Assembly: GCA_964492545.1 (NCBI GenBank) | Contig: CAZBKO010000105.1 | Span: forward strand, 1 to 7,644 | Origin: RGIG1934 sp964492545 | GTDB lineage: Bacteria; Bacillota; Clostridia; Lachnospirales; Lachnospiraceae | Length of the DNA stretch: 7,644 nt | Reading direction: 5' to 3' | Part shown: piece by piece, positions 1-5,449 of the stretch | Layout of the letters: each line of letters starts with the position of its first letter | How positions within the stretch are numbered: the first letter of the stretch is position 1 | Program-made: the position numbers and the translations under genes | Notes under the pieces: generated by a model | Told to the model about the DNA's origin: nothing | The model's database searches: none | What the model saw: only the letters and a program-made list of their open reading frames with translations

Positions 1-106
1 GTAGCAAGGAATGTAGCGGTTTTTTCTTTTTCTAACTGTCAAAGACAGGATTATATCAAATAACTTATTCAAGTACAAGCAAAAGAACATTTGTACAGAT
101 TAAGCA

Positions 107-135
107 TTGACAATTATAAGAAAATTTATTAAGTT
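107..135 (+). promoter_or_regulatory. Possible yigZ promoter (weak -10)
   Basis: A perfect TTGACA lies at 107-112. Seventeen bases downstream is TAAGTT (130-135), which matches the -10 consensus at only 3 of 6 positions. A better -10 match, TATACT at 141-146, sits 28 bases from the TTGACA and would start transcription inside the ribosome binding site, so it is less plausible for yigZ. The rest of 1-164 shows only a small CTGTC-AAA-GACAG hairpin (36-48) and a T-rich run at 20-32. Confidence 0.35.
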
Positions 136-150
136 AATTCTATACTTTTT

Positions 151-156
151 AAGGAG
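151..156 (+). promoter_or_regulatory. Ribosome binding site that fixes a TTG start for yigZ
   Basis: AAGGAG lies 8 bases before the TTG at 165. The only nearby ATG (178-180) is out of frame, so the Shine-Dalgarno sequence decides in favour of the rare TTG start. Confidence 0.8.
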
Positions 157-164
157 ATAAGAAA

Positions 165-806
165 TTGAAGATATTATATGAAGGCGGAACAGGAGAAATA
201 GTTGAGAAGAAGTCCAGATTCATATGTACAGTCAGGAAAGCTGCATCTGAGGAAGAGGCTGTTGAATTTATAGCTGAGCTGAAGAAGAAGTATTGGGATG
301 CAAGACACAACTGTTCTGCATTTGTGATTGGTGATAGAAATGAAATAGCCAGATTCTCTGATGATGGAGAACCTCAGGGAACAGCAGGAAAGCCTATGCT
401 CGATGTCATAACAGTGAAGGATATACATAATATAGTAGTTGTAGTGACTAGATATTTTGGTGGGATACTTCTTGGTACGGGAGGGCTTATAAGGGCATAC
501 CAGGGAGCAGTCAATGAAGCTCTTAAGAATTGTGTTATTCTCGATAGATATGATGGAGTTAGATATTCGGTAATAACAGACTATAATGGAATGGGAAAGA
601 TTCAGTATATTGTCAACACACAAGGGTATTATTCCGGAGATGTGGAGTATAGTGATGTTGTAAGAATGACTATCTATGTTCCGAAAGAACAATCAAAGAT
701 ATTTGAAAATCAGATCACAGATGCAACTGCAGCAAAGGCAGTCCTTACGGCTGAAGAAGATATAGTGTTTGGAATATCTGATATGAAAGAAATCATATTA
801 TTATAG
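165..806 (+). CDS. yigZ: YigZ/IMPACT (UPF0029) family protein
   Basis: This 213-residue protein is the usual full length for bacterial YigZ-like proteins. The N-terminal IMPACT/UPF0029 domain spans about residues 1-125. It carries the hallmark run SDDGEPQGTAGKPML (65-79) and the signature region VVVVTRYFGG followed by LGTGGLIRAY (91-112). Residues from about 138 to the end fit the small C-terminal DUF1949 domain, which has an EF-G domain V-like fold. The biochemical role in bacteria is not settled. Eukaryotic relatives (Yih1/IMPACT) act in translation control by binding Gcn1, and the fold suggests a nucleic-acid or ribosome link. Translation starts at TTG, supported by AAGGAG 8 bases upstream. 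The gene is monocistronic in this window and converges on typA across a shared terminator. Family assignment is firm; function is not. Confidence 0.93.
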   Translation: MKILYEGGTGEIVEKKSRFICTVRKAASEEEAVEFIAELKKKYWDARHNCSAFVIGDRNEIARFSDDGEPQGTAGKPMLDVITVKDIHNIVVVVTRYFGGILLGTGGLIRAYQGAVNEALKNCVILDRYDGVRYSVITDYNGMGKIQYIVNTQGYYSGDVEYSDVVRMTIYVPKEQSKIFENQITDATAAKAVLTAEEDIVFGISDMKEIILL

Positions 807-842
807 AAGAAATAATTACTTTATACATCTTTATTTAAAGAA

Positions 843-893
843 AAAGTTCCCACCGCATATAGTGCATTGAGCACTATATGTGGCGGGAACTTT
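843..893. terminator. Bidirectional terminator between yigZ and typA
   Basis: Arms 843-865 and 871-893 form a 23-bp stem with one mismatch and one wobble around the 5-base loop ATTGA. On the minus strand the stem is followed by a T-rich run (TTTTTCTTT), a good U-tract for typA. On the plus strand the tail is shorter (TTTGTTCT). It therefore probably ends both convergent transcripts, more efficiently for typA. Confidence 0.88.
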
Positions 894-909
894 GTTCTAT
901 ATTAATAAA

Positions 910-2736
910 TTATCTTCTTGCAGCACGTTTTCTCATTGTAGGATCAAGAATTTTCTTTCTTATACGAAGACTCTTAGGTGTTACCTCGAGTAATTCGTCT
1001 GTATCAATGAATTCAAGACTCTGCTCAAGACTTAATTCTCTCTTAGGTGAAAGCTTAAGAGCATCATCAGCACCTGAAGAACGTGTATTTGTAAGCTGTT
1101 TCTTCTTACATACATTAACTTCGATATCTTCTGCCTTACCAGTCTGTCCAACTATCATACCAGAGTATACTTTTTCACCAGGTCCGATGAATAATGTTCC
1201 TCTTTCCTGAGCATTGAATAAACCATAAGTAATAGCCTCACCAGCTTCAAAAGCAATAAGTGAACCCATGCTTCTGTACTGAATTTCACCTTTAAATGGG
1301 CCATAATCATTAAATATAGTATTGATTATTCCGTTACCCTTTGTATCAGTCATAAATTCACCACGGTATCCAATAAGACCTCTTGCAGGAATAGAGAACT
1401 CAAGTCTTGTGTATCCACCACTTGTAGTGGACATACCAAGAAGTTCGCCCTTTCTTGTGCTGAGCTTCTGGATAACTGTACCTGAAAATTCTTCAGGAAC
1501 ATCAATATATGCAAGCTCCATTGGCTCAAGGAGCTTTCCGTTTTCGTCATGCTTGTAAAGAACCTCTGCCTTACTTACTGCAAATTCATATCCCTCACGA
1601 CGCATATTTTCAATAAGAACTGATAAATGAAGTTCTCCACGTCCGGATACCTTATAGCTTTCTGTTGTATCAGTTTCTTCAACTCTTAAGCTGACATCAG
1701 TGTTAAGCTCTCTAAATAATCTGTCACGAAGATGTCTTGAAGTTACAAATTTACCTTCCTGACCAGCAAGAGGGCTGTCATTAACCATAAAATGCATAGA
1801 AATTGTTGGCTCTGATATTTTCTGGAAAGGAATTGCTACAGGGTTATCAGGTGAACATAATGTATCACCGATATGAATATCTGTTATACCGGATATAGCA
1901 ACGATAGAACCGATATTAGCTTCCTGAACTTCTACTTTATTAAGACCTTCAAATTCATATAATTTGTTAACCTTAACACGTCTTTTCATATCAGGGTCAT
2001 GGTGGTTAACAAGCACAACATCCTGATTAACCTTAAGAGAACCATTGTCAATCTTACCAATACCTATACGTCCAACATATTCATTATAATCGATTGTGCT
2101 GATAAGTACCTGAGTATCTGCATCAGGGTCTCCTTCAGGAGCTGGAATATAGTTGATAATTGTCTCAAATAATGGTTCCATATTAGTAGGTTCATCTGTT
2201 AAATCTAGAATAGCATGTCCTGCTTTTGCAGATGCGTATACAAATGGACATTCAAGCTGCTCGTCAGATGCATCAAGATCAAGGAATAATTCAAGAACCT
2301 CATCAATTACTTCCTCAGGTCTTGCCTCTGGACGGTCAATTTTGTTGATACATACAATAACTGGGAGATTAAGCTCAAGTGCTTTCTTAAGAACGAACTT
2401 AGTCTGTGGCATAGCGCCCTCAAATGCATCTACAACGAGGATAACGCCATTAACCATCTTAAGAACTCGCTCAACTTCGCCACCGAAATCAGCATGTCCT
2501 GGTGTGTCAATAATATTTATTTTAGTGCCTTTGTAGTTTACGGCAGTGTTTTTAGATAAAATCGTGATACCACGTTCTCTCTCTATATCATTGGAATCCA
2601 TAACTCTTTCAGCAACTTCCTGATTCGCTCTGAATGTACCACTCTGCTTCAACAGTTCGTCTACTAAAGTAGTTTTGCCATGATCAACGTGTGCTATAAT
2701 GGCAATGTTCCTAATGTCTTCTCTTTTTTGTTTCAT
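910..2736 (-). CDS. typA: Ribosome-associated translational GTPase TypA/BipA
   Basis: This 608-residue protein is typical in length for TypA/BipA, a GTPase of the EF-G/LepA superfamily. It acts on ribosomes and helps 50S assembly and stress or cold adaptation in other bacteria. The G domain (about 1-200) is intact: P-loop AHVDHGKTT (15-23), switch I ERGITI (54-59), DTPGH (77-81), NKID (131-134) and SAK (169-171). A beta-barrel domain II follows, then EF-G III- and V-like domains containing SGRGELHLSVLIE, and the BipA-specific C-terminal domain ending in a basic tail (RKKILDPTMRKRAARR). GLIGYRGEFMTDTKGNG is a typical TypA stretch. The ATG at 2734-2736 is preceded by an AGAAGGAAGGA Shine-Dalgarno (2746-2756, minus strand) at about 9 bases. 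The gene is divergent from the ssb-like operon and convergent with yigZ. No key residue is missing. Confidence 0.98.
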   Translation of the reverse strand: MKQKREDIRNIAIIAHVDHGKTTLVDELLKQSGTFRANQEVAERVMDSNDIERERGITILSKNTAVNYKGTKINIIDTPGHADFGGEVERVLKMVNGVILVVDAFEGAMPQTKFVLKKALELNLPVIVCINKIDRPEARPEEVIDEVLELFLDLDASDEQLECPFVYASAKAGHAILDLTDEPTNMEPLFETIINYIPAPEGDPDADTQVLISTIDYNEYVGRIGIGKIDNGSLKVNQDVVLVNHHDPDMKRRVKVNKLYEFEGLNKVEVQEANIGSIVAISGITDIHIGDTLCSPDNPVAIPFQKISEPTISMHFMVNDSPLAGQEGKFVTSRHLRDRLFRELNTDVSLRVEETDTTESYKVSGRGELHLSVLIENMRREGYEFAVSKAEVLYKHDENGKLLEPMELAYIDVPEEFSGTVIQKLSTRKGELLGMSTTSGGYTRLEFSIPARGLIGYRGEFMTDTKGNGIINTIFNDYGPFKGEIQYRSMGSLIAFEAGEAITYGLFNAQERGTLFIGPGEKVYSGMIVGQTGKAEDIEVNVCKKKQLTNTRSSGADDALKLSPKRELSLEQSLEFIDTDELLEVTPKSLRIRKKILDPTMRKRAARR

Positions 2737-2785
2737 TCAAAAAAATCCTTCCTTCTGTTTGTGTATAAATACAGTAACGCAAACA

Positions 2786-2813
2786 AGTTTAGCACATTTT
2801 AGAAAAAATTCAA
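2786..2813 (-). promoter_or_regulatory. Predicted typA promoter
   Basis: Reading the minus strand, TTGAAT (2808-2813) is followed after 16 bases by TAAACT (2786-2791), with a TGC extension directly before the -10. Both hexamers match at 4 of 6 positions. Transcription would begin near 2779, giving a leader of about 43 bases that contains the AAGGAAGGA ribosome binding site. Confidence 0.55.
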
Positions 2814-2889
2814 GAAAAAAATGAAAATATACAATTCTTTCTATATTAATATAGTAAATTTTATGGAAACTCTAATACAAAAATTAGTC

Positions 2890-2918
2890 TTTATTCTCAG
2901 AAATAATTGTGTTATAAT
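2890..2918 (+). promoter_or_regulatory. Extended -10 promoter for the ssb-like operon
   Basis: TGTTATAAT at 2910-2918 is a perfect extended -10 element. The -35 position at 17-bp spacing holds only TTTATT (2890-2895). The start site should be near 2925, which leaves about 146 bases of leader before the ATG at 3071. Confidence 0.7.
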
Positions 2919-2924
2919 GTGTCT

Positions 2925-3070
2925 CTAGGTATAAATTCGGATTTGGAGGAAATAATTATTTGGTAATAATAGTGGGAAAAGTGTAATAATATTCCGTGTA
3001 TCCGAATATACATATATAGATAAACATATCTATATGAATTACATTTATGTTTAAGAAGGGAGAAATACAA
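2925..3070 (+). promoter_or_regulatory. Long structured leader of the ssb-like operon (unidentified)
   Basis: This untranslated region fits no riboswitch class I recognise. ATTCGGAT (2935-2942) is perfectly complementary to ATCCGAAT (3000-3007), enclosing 57 bases. Inside are a 12-base palindrome AAATAATTATTT (2950-2961), a GGAGG (2945-2949) and a possible 8-codon TTG mini-ORF (2960-2986) with a rather long 10-base spacing. Downstream, ATATAGATA (3014-3022) pairs with TATCTATAT (3027-3035) in an AU-only 9-bp hairpin just before the ribosome binding site. No U-tract follows either structure, so it does not look like an attenuator. If it has a role, translational control or mRNA stability are the alternatives. 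Confidence 0.35.
3056..3062 (+). promoter_or_regulatory. Ribosome binding site that fixes the ssb-like start at 3071
   Basis: AAGGGAG lies 8 bases before ATG 3071. The in-frame ATG at 3047 has no Shine-Dalgarno of its own, and its codons 3-6 are this ribosome binding site. The longer N-terminus (MFKKGEIQ) is therefore almost certainly not translated. Confidence 0.85.
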
Positions 3071-3706
3071 ATGGTTGATAAGGTTATCGAAAACAACAAA
3101 GTAAGTATTATCGGAGAGGTAGTGTCAGAATTTCGTTTCAGTCACGAAGTGTTCGGGGAAGGATTTTATATCGTAGATATTTCTGTTAACAGATTAAGTG
3201 ATATGTCAGATATAATTCCACTTATGGTCTCAGACAGATTGGTTGATGTGAAAGAGAACATGACAGGCAAATTAGTTGAAGCAGCAGGACAGTTCAGATC
3301 CTACAACAGACATGAGGGAAACAGAAATAAGCTGGTACTGTCAATATTTGTAAGGGAATGGCAGATAGTAGACGAGAATCCAATGTCTGGTAAGACTAAT
3401 CAGATATTCCTTGATGGATTTATCTGTAAGGCACCTGTTTACAGAAAAACACCTCTTGGCAGAGAAATATCCGATTTACTTATCGCAGTCAATCGCCCAT
3501 ATGGCAAGTCAGATTATATTCCATGTATAGCATGGGGAAGAAATGCAAGATTTGCTTCTTCATTTGAAGTAGGCGGACGTATTCAGGTGTGGGGCAGAGT
3601 TCAGAGCAGGGAATATGTTAAGAAGATTAATGAAGAAGAGACAGAGAAGCATATAGCATATGAGGTCTCAGTTAATAAGCTTGAATATATTTCAGATGCT
3701 GTCTGA
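3071..3706 (+). CDS. Tandem-OB single-stranded DNA-binding-like protein without acidic tail
   Basis: The 211-residue protein, counted from ATG 3071, reads as two OB-fold halves. The C-terminal half (about 110-206) is clearly SSB-like: NQIFLDGFI as strand 1, then APVYRKTPLGREISDLLIAVNR, then DYIPCIAWGRNARF and GGRIQVWGRV, then a last strand before the end. The N-terminal half (about 9-101) shows the same strand order (KVSIIGEVVS, GFYIVDISVN, DIIPLMVS, KLVEAAGQFRSYN, KLVLSIFVREWQIV) but is much more diverged. A canonical bacterial SSB has one OB fold plus a flexible tail ending in an acidic DDDIPF-type tip. Here the chain ends ISDAV with neither linker nor tip. Two OB folds per chain is known in Deinococcus/Thermus SSB. 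This is probably a paralogue of the housekeeping ssb, which is usually found with rpsF/rpsR. Single-stranded nucleic-acid binding is likely; the exact role is unknown. The CobA-like gene follows after 36 bases. Confidence 0.82.
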   Translation: MVDKVIENNKVSIIGEVVSEFRFSHEVFGEGFYIVDISVNRLSDMSDIIPLMVSDRLVDVKENMTGKLVEAAGQFRSYNRHEGNRNKLVLSIFVREWQIVDENPMSGKTNQIFLDGFICKAPVYRKTPLGREISDLLIAVNRPYGKSDYIPCIAWGRNARFASSFEVGGRIQVWGRVQSREYVKKINEEETEKHIAYEVSVNKLEYISDAV

Positions 3707-3742
3707 TTAATTTAAGCAATATATTAGAATTGGAGCAATACT

Positions 3743-4231
3743 ATGGATAAAGGATATACACAGGTATTTTGTGGAAATGGTGATGGAAAATCATCAGCAG
3801 CAATAGGCAAGGGCTTTTTAAGCGCAGCGTCAGGAGCTAATGTTATTATTGTTCAGTTTATGAAGAACAAAAATGCAAACGGAATTGAATTTTTATCAAG
3901 ATTTGAGCCGGAGGTTAGATTCTTCAGATTCGAGAAAAGTGAAATTGGATTTGATAATATGACAGTAGAACAGAAAGCGGAAGAGACTGCCAATATTCGA
4001 AATGGCCTTAACTATGCCAAGAAGGTTCTTGTGACCGGAGAATGTGATATGCTTATTCTTGATGAGCTGTTAGGGCTCATAGATGAAGGAATTATTACAG
4101 TCGAGGAAGTGAAGAATGTTCTTGATGTGAAATCTGATGAAACAGTTGTAATTATGACTGGAATTAATTTACCGAATGAACTAAGAGACAGTGTGAATAT
4201 CGTATCTAGAATATGTGATGAATCCGTTTAA
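3743..4231 (+). CDS. Divergent CobA/BtuR/CobO-like P-loop protein (corrinoid adenosyltransferase family)
   Basis: At 162 residues it is slightly short for this family (about 170-200). CobA enzymes transfer the adenosyl group of ATP to cob(I)alamin or cobinamide. Visible family features are the early P-loop CGNGDGKSSAA (10-20), VIIVQFMK (34-41), GF (69-70), the Walker B-like CDMLILDELL (101-110), and TG (139-140) before LPNEL. Several normally conserved positions differ. The family's GFTW is GFDN here, and that Trp, with the Phe, helps set the corrinoid geometry in Salmonella CobA. The usual TGR-x-A-P is TGINLP, and the final AD-x-V-T/S-E is VNIVSR. GGAG (3732-3735) lies 7 bases before the ATG, and the gene sits 36 bases behind the ssb-like gene, so they are probably cotranscribed. 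There are no cobalamin genes or cobalamin riboswitch in the window. Family membership is good; adenosyltransferase activity is less sure. Confidence 0.75.
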   Translation: MDKGYTQVFCGNGDGKSSAAIGKGFLSAASGANVIIVQFMKNKNANGIEFLSRFEPEVRFFRFEKSEIGFDNMTVEQKAEETANIRNGLNYAKKVLVTGECDMLILDELLGLIDEGIITVEEVKNVLDVKSDETVVIMTGINLPNELRDSVNIVSRICDESV

Positions 4232-4238
4232 AGATTCG

Positions 4239-4267
4239 TTGACAAAAATATATATAAGTGATAATAT
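4239..4267 (+). promoter_or_regulatory. dapAB promoter
   Basis: A perfect TTGACA (4239-4244) and TAATAT (4262-4267, 4 of 6) are separated by 17 bases. The start near 4274 falls just before the first strand of the lysine riboswitch P1 helix, as expected. The alternative -10 GATAAT (4260-4265) fits the hexamer better but gives only a 15-bp spacer. Confidence 0.75.
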
Positions 4268-4280
4268 GATTTTAGATTAA

Positions 4281-4445
4281 GAGTAGAGGTTGCGTTGAAC
4301 ATCAGTAAGCTGCATGATATTTTCAGAGAATATATGATTGCAGACGAAAGGGTGATACGCCGAAAGGTAGAATTTTCTGAGAATTTTATCTTGGGCATAT
4401 AATTAACAGTTATATGACTGTCATCATTTTGATGGAGGGCTACTT
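4281..4445 (+). ncRNA. Lysine riboswitch (L box) aptamer
   Basis: All five helices can be drawn. P1 pairs GAGTAG (4281-4286) with CTACTT (4440-4445). P2 includes CTGCA/TGCAG and ATATT/AATAT (4317-4321/4329-4333). P3 pairs AAGGTAGAATT (4364-4374) with AATTTTATCTT (4382-4392). P4 pairs CATATAA (4396-4402) with TTATATG (4410-4416). P5 pairs CATCA (4422-4426) with TGATG (4430-4434). Conserved L-box junction bases are present: AGAGGTTGCG (4285-4294), AGTA (4304-4307), GCCGAAAGG (4359-4367) and GGAGGGCTAC near the 3' end. The P2 loop TTCAGAG (4322-4328) and P3 loop TTCTGAG (4375-4381) are complementary over TCAGA/TCUGA plus two flanking G-U pairs, matching the known L2-L3 kissing interaction. It lies upstream of dapA, so lysine binding should turn dapAB off. 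Confidence 0.96.
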
Positions 4446-4475
4446 AGAGAATTATATTACTTAGAATTCTTTAAG
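4443..4475 (+). promoter_or_regulatory. Antiterminator of the lysine riboswitch
   Basis: CTTAGAGAATT (4443-4453) pairs with AATTCTTTAAG (4465-4475): 11 bp with one G-U and an 11-base loop. It borrows the end of the P1 3' strand (4443-4445) and the first bases of the terminator stem (4473-4475). Lysine-stabilised P1 would therefore disfavour it and free the terminator. Confidence 0.7.
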
Positions 4476-4501
4476 AGTTAACCATCGGTTAACTCTTTTT
4501 C
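4473..4501 (+). terminator. Riboswitch-controlled intrinsic terminator upstream of dapA
   Basis: AAGAGTTAACC (4473-4483) and GGTTAACTCTT (4487-4497) form a perfect 11-bp stem around ATC. The T-run 4496-4500 follows, its first bases overlapping the end of the stem. It lies 50 bases before the dapA start codon and is the expression platform of the lysine riboswitch. Confidence 0.93.
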
Positions 4502-4550
4502 AATGCAATCATAATCAGAATAGCCAAGCGGCAGATGGAGGAATGAAATT

Positions 4551-5435
4551 ATGTCTATATTTACAGGCGCAGGTGTTGCAATTGTCACACCAATGAATTC
4601 AAATGGAAGTGTTAATTTTGACAAGTTAGGAGAACTTATTGATTTTCAGATAAGCAATAAGACAGACAGTATAGTAATATGTGGAACTACAGGTGAATCT
4701 TCTACATTAACTCATGAAGAGCATCTTGCATGCATCAAGTTTGCAGTCGATAAGGTTGCAGGGAGAGTTCCGGTTATTGCAGGAACAGGCTCTAACTGTA
4801 CAGAGACAGCAATTTATCTCTCAACAGAGGCTGAGAAATATGGAGTTGATGCAGTGTTAGTAGTTACACCATATTACAATAAGGCAACACAGAACGGTCT
4901 TGTTGCTCATTTTACAGCTATAGCAAACAGCATTCATGTACCTGTTATTTTATACAATGTACCAAGTAGAACAGGATGTAACATTTTACCGGAAACTGTT
5001 ATGAAGATGGCTGATGCATGTGATAACATCGTAGCAATAAAGGAAGCAAGTGGTAATATTTCGCAGGTTGCTAAGCTTGCAAAGCTGGCACAGGGCAGAA
5101 TTGACATTTACTCAGGAAATGATGATCAGATTGTACCAGTGTTATCATTGGGTGGAAAAGGTGTAATATCTGTACTTTCAAATATTGCTCCGGAGAAGAC
5201 ACACGAAATAGTAGCATCATATCTTGCAGGAGATGTTAATAAGAGTCTTGAATTACAGTTAGAAGCACTGGATGTTATTGATGCATTATTCTGCGAAGTA
5301 AATCCTATTCCTGTTAAGGCAGCTTTGAATATAATGGGAAAAGAAGCAGGACCACTTAGAATGCCATTATCGGAAATGGAAGAGCAGAATCAGGCAAGAC
5401 TTAAGAAAGCTATGCAGGAATACGGAATTTTATAA
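4551..5435 (+). CDS. dapA: 4-hydroxy-tetrahydrodipicolinate synthase
   Basis: DapA condenses pyruvate with L-aspartate semialdehyde in the cytoplasm to give 4-hydroxy-tetrahydrodipicolinate, the first committed step to diaminopimelate and lysine. The 294-residue length is standard for this TIM-barrel class I aldolase. Landmarks are the dicarboxylate-binding GTTGES (45-50), TPYYNK (106-111) with the catalytic-triad Tyr at about 109, YNVPSRTG (135-142) with the active-site Tyr135 and substrate-binding Arg140, and the Schiff-base lysine in AIKEASG (Lys164). SGNDD (188-192) and GGKGVISVLSN (201-211) are also family-typical. GGAGG (4537-4541) precedes the ATG by 9 bases. The stop codon is 14 bases before the dapB ATG. 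Expression should be governed by the upstream lysine riboswitch, in addition to any feedback inhibition of the enzyme, which cannot be judged from motifs here. Confidence 0.98.
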   Translation: MSIFTGAGVAIVTPMNSNGSVNFDKLGELIDFQISNKTDSIVICGTTGESSTLTHEEHLACIKFAVDKVAGRVPVIAGTGSNCTETAIYLSTEAEKYGVDAVLVVTPYYNKATQNGLVAHFTAIANSIHVPVILYNVPSRTGCNILPETVMKMADACDNIVAIKEASGNISQVAKLAKLAQGRIDIYSGNDDQIVPVLSLGGKGVISVLSNIAPEKTHEIVASYLAGDVNKSLELQLEALDVIDALFCEVNPIPVKAALNIMGKEAGPLRMPLSEMEEQNQARLKKAMQEYGIL

Positions 5436-5439
5436 GATT

Positions 5440-5443
5440 GGAG
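5440..5443 (+). promoter_or_regulatory. Ribosome binding site that fixes dapB at ATG 5450
   Basis: GGAG ends 6 bases before ATG 5450. The in-frame TTG at 5438 overlaps this motif and has no good Shine-Dalgarno of its own, so the four extra N-terminal codons are unlikely to be translated. Confidence 0.75.
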
Positions 5444-5449
5444 AACATT

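Noticed and set aside
1..63. Open frame at the left edge (20 codons then TAA), or tail of a terminator (T-run 20-32)
   Set aside because: There is too little sequence to tell a gene end from a terminator remnant. A second frame also stops at 33-35, and neither tail is recognisable.
174..692. 172-codon open frame antisense to yigZ
   Set aside because: It lies wholly inside yigZ on the other strand, reads Ser/Ile/Tyr/Cys-rich without domain features, and the plus-strand frame has clear family motifs and a ribosome binding site.
878..1210. 110-codon plus-strand frame over the typA 3' end
   Set aside because: It starts inside the shared terminator hairpin, is antisense to conserved TypA coding sequence, and is low-complexity Ser/Leu-rich.
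2153..2536. 127-codon plus-strand frame inside typA
   Set aside because: It is antisense to the TypA G domain, whose motifs are intact. Ser/Thr/Ile-rich composition is typical of a shadow frame.
2950..2961. 12-base perfect palindrome AAATAATTATTT as an operator
   Set aside because: Palindromes of this length and composition are expected by chance in AT-rich intergenic DNA. It is mentioned only as part of the leader.
3047..3070. Eight-codon N-terminal extension of the ssb-like protein from ATG 3047
   Set aside because: The extension encodes the ribosome binding site of ATG 3071 and has no Shine-Dalgarno of its own.
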